This document shows positions 57,401-64,000 of a stretch of 64,000 nt of DNA, piece by piece (positions within the stretch are counted from its first letter, which is position 1; every line of letters starts with the position of its first letter). The notes beneath the pieces were generated by a model. It made no database searches and was not told where the DNA came from. It worked only from the letters and a program-made list of their open reading frames with translations. Origin of the DNA: Arabidopsis thaliana (Eukaryota; Streptophyta; Magnoliopsida; Brassicales; Brassicaceae). Where the stretch lies: the NCBI RefSeq assembly GCF_000001735.4, contig NC_003075.7, forward strand, positions 2,791,001-2,855,000. Direction: 5' to 3'. A program made the translations under genes and the position numbers.

Positions 57401-58219
57401 CCTCATTAGTGTTTACAAACAGCTTCAGGATAACAGTCATCTGAAGAAACAGACTCAGAAAATTAGACCAAATAAAAAAAGTCATAAGAGCACATGAAAG
57501 AAAAGATACCACAACAATGTTTACAATTACTTACATCAGGAACACGTTCAAGGAGATGAACATCGTTGATAGTAAGATTGCTTTTCGGTATCCCAATTGA
57601 ATGCCATTCCAAAAACGTTCTCTCATCTGCAGAACCAGGAATTTTGTCCAGTAGACCAGAAATGTTCCTATAAGCAAGAAGTTGCAGGGCTAAGGGAAAG
57701 CCATAAATAGCTATACTCTGCTCTTGCATCTGATTTGTGAATTGTTGGATGGGATCTTCTAGCTTGATTCCAGGACGAGACCTTTTTCTCTTAGAATCAG
57801 CCATTGACGGTTTGTTCTAACAAGCCTCATGATATGAATAGTCTTCAAAAAAGATTCTCTCCCCCATGGGAAAGCCAGGAATGAGTCAATGTCCTCTAAC
57901 ATCTTAATATACTTGAAAGTTTGACGATGAGTCTGGTTATTAGCAATAAGGACTCCATCAACAATCAAAAGAAGAGCCAGGGGAGTTTTAAAGGGTCCTC
58001 AATCCCTTTTAACGCTTGGAACTTAGAGGAAACATCAGCTAGTGTTACATTCTTATCTTTCCCAATCAAAACATCCCAGTAATCATTCGTCCCATTGACA
58101 CGTCTAGGAAAGTAGTCAGGTTCATACTCCTTCGGAAATTCACCACACGGCAAACTAGTTACAGAACCAAACTCAACTAAAGAGAATCTAAGAGGCTGTC
58201 CACCAAAAACAGTCCACAT
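54453..58219 (-). pseudogene. ULP1-like protease with DUF1985 domain (KI-MULE type)
   Basis: Order on the minus strand: DUF1985 (58219 on: FSLVEFGSVTSLPCGEFPKE, then LLIVDGVLIANNQTH), a basic linker (57804, DSKRKRSRPGIK), acidic and Ser-rich linker with internal repeats (55600-57125), and the ULP1 C48 protease domain (55111-54453). Catalytic residues are visible: His in NQHWVGLAI, Asp in VDILDPN, Cys in ERSGDCGPVSM. Frame changes occur near 57985, 57800 and 54715, and a stop near 57338. ULP1 enzymes remove SUMO from proteins. This DUF1985-ULP1 architecture is known from Arabidopsis MULEs of the Kaonashi (KI) group; a mudrA N-terminus lies divergently at 59479, as expected for such an element. 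Confidence 0.75.
56337..56606 (-). repeat. Two tandem copies of a 135-bp unit in the ULP1 linker
   Basis: TTTCATCCTGAAAAAGAACC recurs at 56341 and 56476, and ACCAGATGCTT(C/T)TGTGGGGAA at about 56422 and 56557. The second copy ends near 56606. Confidence 0.8.
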
Positions 58220-59478
58220 TTCGTATTTCTGTTTGGTAACTAACTATCTACATAACAAAGCATGAACTAGTTTGCTAGATATTGGACATTCGCTAACCCT
58301 TCAACTAAACAGAGACCCAAAACAAGAGTCTAAGATGGTTTCCATCTCATTGGTACCTTTCAATACTTCACTTATTACAGTCAGAATGTCGGGTCTGGAT
58401 TAGATATTGAGACGTGCATCAGGGTAACGGTTAGTTGCAAATAGCCTAGGAGGAAGACGAGTGTCGAGAACATTTATATCAGCCTCAACTGTGCCTGAAA
58501 TCAAAGGGACGATTTGTGAAGAGGAAATTATCGATCTGCAACTGAGATTTTAGAACAACAATGGATAAAATATAAATTTACCTAACTGGTAAAGAAATTT
58601 TGGAATAACAATGGCTTAAACGTTCAGATAACTATAATTGGTAGAAGAAAAAAGAAAAACATAGTCGATTAACTGTTTAAAATATTATTGAATTCCTCAA
58701 CCACATGAAATTAACTATGGTTAACTTACTTTTGAGGGGCTTATGGTAAAAAAACTTAAAAAAGTACATACTCCCATAAGAGTGCTCCATTGCCTAATTA
58801 GAACTCAAAAAAGTGCCCTTCTGCCTAATATTCCCTAAAATCTAACTATTTTATCTTTGTCAGCGTAACGACATACTCTTCTGTGTATGATTTAGTTATA
58901 AAGTTTAGTTACGTACATTATTCCGGTTAAGCAAACATATTTTATTTTTAAATGTTTTGTGCGTTGTATAGTAAACAAAGAGATTACTAACATTAAAAAA
59001 CAATGTGACATCAACATTTAATGTCAAAAAAGTTTAGACATGACTTTCGTCACAATTAATACAAAAATTATCATTACTTGTTCTAATATTAACTTATACT
59101 TGTGAATAATTGTAGAGATAAAGATGAACCAAGAAACAAACAAATTCTGAACGAATGTGATGTTGAAAAAGTTTTGATCTTTTTTATTTACAAAGTTTGG
59201 AGCCAAGACAAACATTGATCGTGTAAGTAATGAAGTTGTTTAAGAAGTTTTTTGTTATAACACACTAGGATTTTTGATTGTGTTCGAAATTAACATTGTT
59301 TTTTTATATAAAACCCCATAACTTTTTTATTTCCAATTTTATTTGTTGAAAATGGTAAATGAGTATATATTTATGTTTATAAGTGTGTATATCAAAATTC
59401 TATTTGTTTTTAGTAGATATAATCATGTTTTCAGATGCATTAAATGAGGTTCTACTGAATTTATAATTCAAGTGGGTA
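58220..59478. other. Divergent spacer between ULP1 relic and mudrA relic
   Basis: AT-rich. The first part (58380-58510) probably holds an upstream exon of the ULP1 gene on the minus strand (GGCACAGTTGAGGCTGATAT region). The rest has no coding signal and would contain both promoters. Confidence 0.4.
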
Positions 59479-59852
59479 ATGGATATTCTCGTATTTACTA
59501 TGGTGGGTGAGTGGAGATGCAAAGAACAAGAATTGAAATTTGAACCAGATGAATGCATGTTTGGTCGCTATGTACGTGTTAAGGAAAACATGACGTACAC
59601 GGAATTTGTGCATATATTATGCGAAGTTTTCAGTTTGAAGTACACCGAATGCAATCCCATAATTAGTTACTGGATGTCGGAAAAGATGTCTATGATGATA
59701 GAAAGTAAACGCTCTCATGTCTACATTGACAATCAAATGGGCTTGGATACGTTCTTTTTGATTTGTGGTGGGGATCTTAGTGTCCTCTTGTTTGTCTCTT
59801 TCATTAAATTGTCAAGGCACTCGGGAACAATGTCTCTAGGACTGATGGTGAT
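59479..59852 (+). pseudogene. MULE transposase (mudrA) N-terminal fragment
   Basis: The frame opens MDILVFTMVGEWRCKEQELK and continues through VRVKENMTYTEFVHILCEVF and VYIDNQMGLDTFFLICG, the PB1-like N-terminal region of Arabidopsis mudrA proteins, parallel to the fragment at 31560. It is cut at 59852 by the LTR of the gypsy element; codons after that belong to the LTR. The DNA-binding and DDE parts would lie on the far side of the retroelement, outside the window. Confidence 0.72.
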
Positions 59853-61003
59853 TGATATATCATGGTTTTTACTGATTTCTAACATAGTTTCAGAATAGTG
59901 TTAGTCTTTCCAATCTTTTTCTTGTGTTTTGAGTCATTACAGGTGCAATTATGCATTTGAGAGCTATGAAGCATAATAAGGAACTTTGGAAGCTTTTTCA
60001 GCAATGAAGATTATCCGAGACGTTTTCACGCGGTGGTGTCGATCGACACCACATCTATGTCGATCGACACCACATCTATGTCGATCGACACCCATATTTG
60101 GCAAAGGGAATTTTCATGATTCACTAAGTGTTTGAGAAGCCCCATAAATTTTCCTTATTTGCAAAATAGACCCTGTACGTTTTTAAGTAACCTATATACA
60201 TAATTTTATGGTCATTGTTTAGACCTAAGCTTATTTTTATTGAGAGATACACTTTTGGAGAGAAGAATCTAATCCTTGCAGAGAGGATTCTGACCTCCCT
60301 TTTACTCATCTTCATATTATAATTCAATGCAATTTAATCAGATTTTGATAATTTTTCAGTAATCACCTTATTGGGTTTAGGGAGTCTCACTAGGGATTTA
60401 ATTGGATTAGTAGATTGATAACCCCTTAGGATTATTCTTAGAGTTCTTCATCTATAATGGTTCTGACTGCTAGTTTTAGATTGATCACTTAGAACTTGAT
60501 TTTAGACAATAGATATACCCGCCATAGGTATCTGTTATCAGAACTATTATAGATGAGCCTGGTTTATAGGTGTGTAATAAGAATCGGCCTATCTACTTAG
60601 GTGAACTAATCAAACTTGTTTAGCATGCAAGTTTAGGAATAGGTTTCACGGCACGTCACCGGGAATCTTATCTCTAGGAATAGTGAGTTTCACGGAATGC
60701 CACCGGTTATTTTGATATTAGAGTTTGAGTTCAATAACGGTTCAATAACAATCATTTTCATAGCTAGATCTACAATTTATCTATTTCCTGAAACCATCCC
60801 TAGACCTACCACTTTAATCTCCTGAATCTACAACTCAATTTACTGTTTTATTATCTTTTACTTTTACCTACTTTTTTTGGCATAATATTAATCACCATAA
60901 GTCTATTGTGTCCACATCGAGAGCTCAGTGGAATTCGACCCTTATTTGCTAACAACGATCTCTTATTTGAGGGAGTAAGCTTAAGAATATTTGAGCTATA
61001 TCA
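59853..61003 (+). repeat. 5' LTR of the second gypsy element
   Basis: About 1.15 kb with short TGATATA/TATATCA terminal inverted repeats. Three TGTCGATCGACA palindromes spaced 21-22 bp apart lie at about 60037-60090. Confidence 0.82.
60034..60094 (+). repeat. Three TCGATCGA-centred palindromes in the LTR
   Basis: GGTGTCGATCGACACC occurs first complete and then twice as ATGTCGATCGACACC, separated by ACATCT spacers. The same word recurs in the gag region (61175, 61656, 61749, 61772). Confidence 0.9.
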
Positions 61004-61157
61004 AATTTGGCGCCGTTACCGAAGTTTTCTTTAGTTCACCATTAGAGTAGGTGTCAATTTAAGTCTAGACTTTTCTTACACTTCATCTCCTCACGTGTTT
61101 CTCCTTCTTTTGGTCTCTTGTGTTTCAGGTACCCAAAGAATATTATCCACGTTTCTA

Positions 61158-63998
61158 TGGCAGAATTCTTCGACAGTGTCGATCGAGACCATCTGCAGAA
61201 CCAACCGGCTACTATAGGCGACTTTAATAGAGCTGATCTCTTCTACACAAACCGATCAGCAATCGAGCCACGCACTTTCGAAAGAGAAGACTTTGCTATC
61301 CACCCTGTCTATTATGATCTTGTTTCACGAGGAAAGTTTAGAGGTTCTCCTGGTGTATCACCACTCGATCATTTGGAAGTATTCGAAGACTTCGTGTCCT
61401 CAATCAAAGAAGATGGTGTACCAGCTGATTACCTTCTTTGCAAACTCTTCCTCCACTCTCTTGCGGGTAGAGAAACATCATGGCTATGAGAACTCGAACC
61501 AGGTTCACTAACCAATTGGATTGACAATAAGAACGCATTCATGAATCACACAAGGCAATGGAAAGCAGCTCAATCCAGTACATCAGATAGAACGATTAGC
61601 AAAAGCCCCACCTTCTTCAGTCACAAAAAAGCTTCGGTGTTGATCGATACACTAGGGTGTCGATCGACACCAATTGATATTGATAACTCTGTTTTGCCTA
61701 TGTCGAGTGAAATCGACAATTTCACAGAGGAGGAACTTATACACGATAGTGTCGATCGACACCCACCTCAGGTCGATCGACACCTAGCTCGTTCAAACAA
61801 TGTTCAAATCTCAGCTGAAGCAAAGTTAGCAAATCATAAGATTCTTTTTCGTAAGTACCCCAAGAAGGCGAGACAAGCTTTAGATGATATTAGATGATAT
61901 TGACAAACTGATTATTGAGATGCCTCTTATTGAAGCCATTCATCTCTCTCCTACAATAAGAATGAGTGTAGTGTTATGATGATCTTAGAGCAAGGCAGCG
62001 ATATCATTTAGGAATGGACCCCGAGGGAACTGTCAGACCCTGAAACCTTTGCACTCGACGTAACTATCAATAACTATGCCTTCCCAAGAGCTCTATGCGA
62101 TCTTGGTTCTAGTGTAAATCTGATGCCTCGCTCTGTAGCTATGAGTCTCGGGTATTCAAATCTTGAGCCTACTTATATCACTCTTGTACTAGTAGACCGC
62201 TCTACCTGCATTCCACTTGGTATCCTTACAGATTTTCATGTGATGATTGGGACTAGTATGATTTCCACAGATTTTGTGGTCTTGTCTTATGAGAAGGAAC
62301 CTAAGGACCCATTAATCCTTGGGGGACTTTTCTTGCACACAGTTGGAGCCATTATTGATGTTCGAAAAGGAAGGATAGGGCTGAATGTTGATGATCTTAC
62401 TATGTAGTTTGATATGAACAGGTTAGTTAAGAAACAGATTATAGAGGGCAGAACAATCTTGATAGGTTCTTTCACTTCATTAGCTTCAGAGAGTATTTCA
62501 GAGATGGAGATAGAGTATCCACTAGAGCGAGCTTTGGTCTCTTCCATAGAGGATATTGCGGATTTGGACAGTGAAGCTTCTACATACACTAAGATGCTAG
62601 ATGAGACCGAACATGTGATGCAACTAATATTCCAAGAAGATCCTTCATCTATGATTCCAAAACTAAATACTAATGCCAATTGGGATCCAACAAAGGCCCC
62701 TAAAATCGAGTTGAAACAACTTCTAGCAGGGCTAAGGTACGCATTTCTTGGTGAAAAAATTCTTCTTACCCTATTATTGAAAATGCTTCTCTAAGTCTCG
62801 CAGAGCTCACCTTACTGCTAAGCAAGCTGCGCAAGTATCGCAAAGCTCTTTGCTATTCTCTTGATGATATTGCAGGTATCTTTCCAGATATATGCATGCA
62901 TAGGATCCACCTTGAGGATGAGTCTAAGTCTTCAATTGAGCATCAAAGAAGACTAAATCTGAATCTGAAAGATGTTGTTAAGAAAGAGATTATGAAATTG
63001 TTGGAAGAAGGGATCATCTATCTGATTTCAGACAGCAGTTGGGTAAGTCCAGTTCATGTAGGTCCTAACAAAGGAGGAGTTAAAATAGTCAAGAACAAAA
63101 AGGATGAGCTGATTCCTACTCGGACAATTACAGGCCATTGAATGTGCATTGATTATAGGAAGCTGAATGCTGCAACTAGAAAAGACCACTTCCCCTTGCC
63201 ATTTATCGATCAAATGTTGGAGAGGTTAGCAAATCAGAAGTACTACTGTTTTCTTGATGGATATTCAGGTTTCTTTCAAATCCCGATTCATCTCGATGAC
63301 CAGGAGAAAAATACTTTCACTTGCCAATATGGTACATTTGCTTATCGAAGAATGCCTTTCGGTCTTTGTAACGCTTCCGCAAACCTTTCAGAGAGGTATG
63401 ATGGCTATCTTCACGGATATGATTGAGGATATCATGGAGGTCTTTATTGATGATTTTTCAGTCTATGGACCATCATTTGAGGACTGTTTAGAGAATCTCT
63501 GCAAGGTATTGGGAAGATGTGAGGAGAAACATCTAGTTTTGAATTGGGAAAATGTCACTTTATGGTGTAGGATGGGATAGTTCTTGGTCACATGATTTCT
63601 GAGCATGGTATAGAGGTTGATAGAGCCAAGATCGAAGTCATGACAAGCCTTCAGGCGCCTAGAAACGTCAAAGCAGTGAGGAGTTTCCTAGGTCATGCAT
63701 GTTTCTACAAACGATTCATCAAAGATTTTAGAAAAATCGCCAGACCATTGACAGCTCTACTCTGCAAGGAAGTCAAGTAATGTGTGATGAGAGTGATTTT
63801 GCAGTTCGGGTTGTTATAGGGCAGAGAAAGGATAAGAAACTCCATGCCATCTATTATGCGAGTAGGACATTTGATGACGCTCAAACAAATTATGCAACAA
63901 AAGCGTAAGAGTTGTTAGCTGTAGTGTTTGCTTTCAAAAAGTTCAGATCTTATCTTGTTGGATCTAAAGTGATTATTCATACAGACTCATGTAGCTCT
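61158..63998 (+). pseudogene. Gypsy gag-protease-RT-RNase H, degenerate
   Basis: Gag starts at 61158 (MAEFFDSVDRDHLQNQPATI) and stops at 61489; further fragments run to 61897. The protease-like site is CDLGSSVNLMP (about 62097-62129), with [18 protein letters not shown] after it. Reverse transcriptase runs from about 62930 to 63780 in several frames: CIDYRKLNAATRKDHFPLPF, YRRMPFGLCNASA, and the catalytic box FIDDFSVYG (about 63445-63470). RNase H follows in part (CDESDFAV, ELLAVVFAFKKFRSY, IIHTDS) up to the window edge. Stops at 63139, 63424, 63578, 63778 and 63907 and missing segments make it dead. Integrase, if present, is outside the window. Confidence 0.85.
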
Positions 63999-64000
63999 GA

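Larger units (their letters stand above)
59853..64000 (+). mobile_element. Ty3/gypsy (Athila-related) element, 5' part
   Basis: The 5' LTR (59853-61003) starts TGATATAT and ends CTATATCA. The primer-binding site TTTGGCGCCGTTAC follows at 61006. Gag, protease, reverse transcriptase and RNase H follow in order. The 3' end is outside the window. The 5 bp before the LTR are GTGAT, so the same 5 bp should follow the 3' LTR. Confidence 0.85.

Noticed and set aside
1..64000. tRNA, rRNA or snoRNA genes
   Set aside because: I saw no cloverleaf or box motifs convincing enough to report by eye; a tRNAscan-SE/Infernal run would settle it.

Overview
This window looks like plant nuclear DNA from the Brassicaceae, close to Arabidopsis. 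It is AT-rich, its host genes have many short introns, and it is packed with nested transposons. Three adjacent host loci are recognisable: an EHD-type dynamin-like ATPase with an N-terminal EH domain (13522-16833, +), a peroxisomal short-chain dehydrogenase ending in SRL that matches IBR1 (25462-27074, +), and a SEN1/UPF1-like helicase relic (27603-30403, -). From memory, the same order occurs in A. thaliana at At4g05520-At4g05530-At4g05540, so I name the first two EHD2 and IBR1. A fourth locus (17035-18025, -) is an unrecognised acidic, coiled-coil protein split by a small hAT element.

Layout. 1-2640: 5' part of a frameshifted hAT transposon on the minus strand, with its terminal repeat at 2640. 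2641-11080: tangle of TIR elements with GGGGGTGATTGG-type ends, holding two copies of a fold-back MULE/VANDAL-like element (6359-9715); the second copy is interrupted by a non-autonomous MULE (8215-9403, 10-bp TSD). 11626-12778: a related MULE carrying a short repeat-containing ORF. 13522-18107: EHD2 and the split acidic gene. 18534-24072: MULE-like element that received a 4.7-kb PIF/Harbinger element (19219-23928). A second member of the outer family lies at 24172-25251, just upstream of IBR1. 25462-30403: IBR1 and, convergent with it, the decayed helicase.

31560-59852 is a graveyard of MULE-associated and captured genes: two mudrA fragments, two RPA1-like (DUF223) relics, three F-box-like relics of the At2g35280 type (two with zinc-knuckle tails), an apparently intact small GRF zinc-finger gene, and a broken ULP1-protease/DUF1985 gene. 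It is split by a complete 10.1-kb Athila-type LTR element (38421-48569, TSD ACAGC) that keeps gag-protease and the ATHILA ORF-1 gene but has lost reverse transcriptase and integrase. 59853-64000 is a second Ty3/gypsy element inserted into a mudrA fragment; it keeps degenerate gag, protease, reverse transcriptase and RNase H and runs off the window.

Only EHD2, IBR1 and the GRF zinc-finger gene look intact. Most of the other structure is explained by successive insertions, many of them pinned by target-site duplications. The least explained signals are TCGA-centred palindromic words that recur in both LTR and coding regions of the two gypsy elements (a different word in each), a recurring RPA1-like/F-box-like gene pair, and telomere-like DNA inside an inverted repeat. 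No wholly new biological system is proven here.
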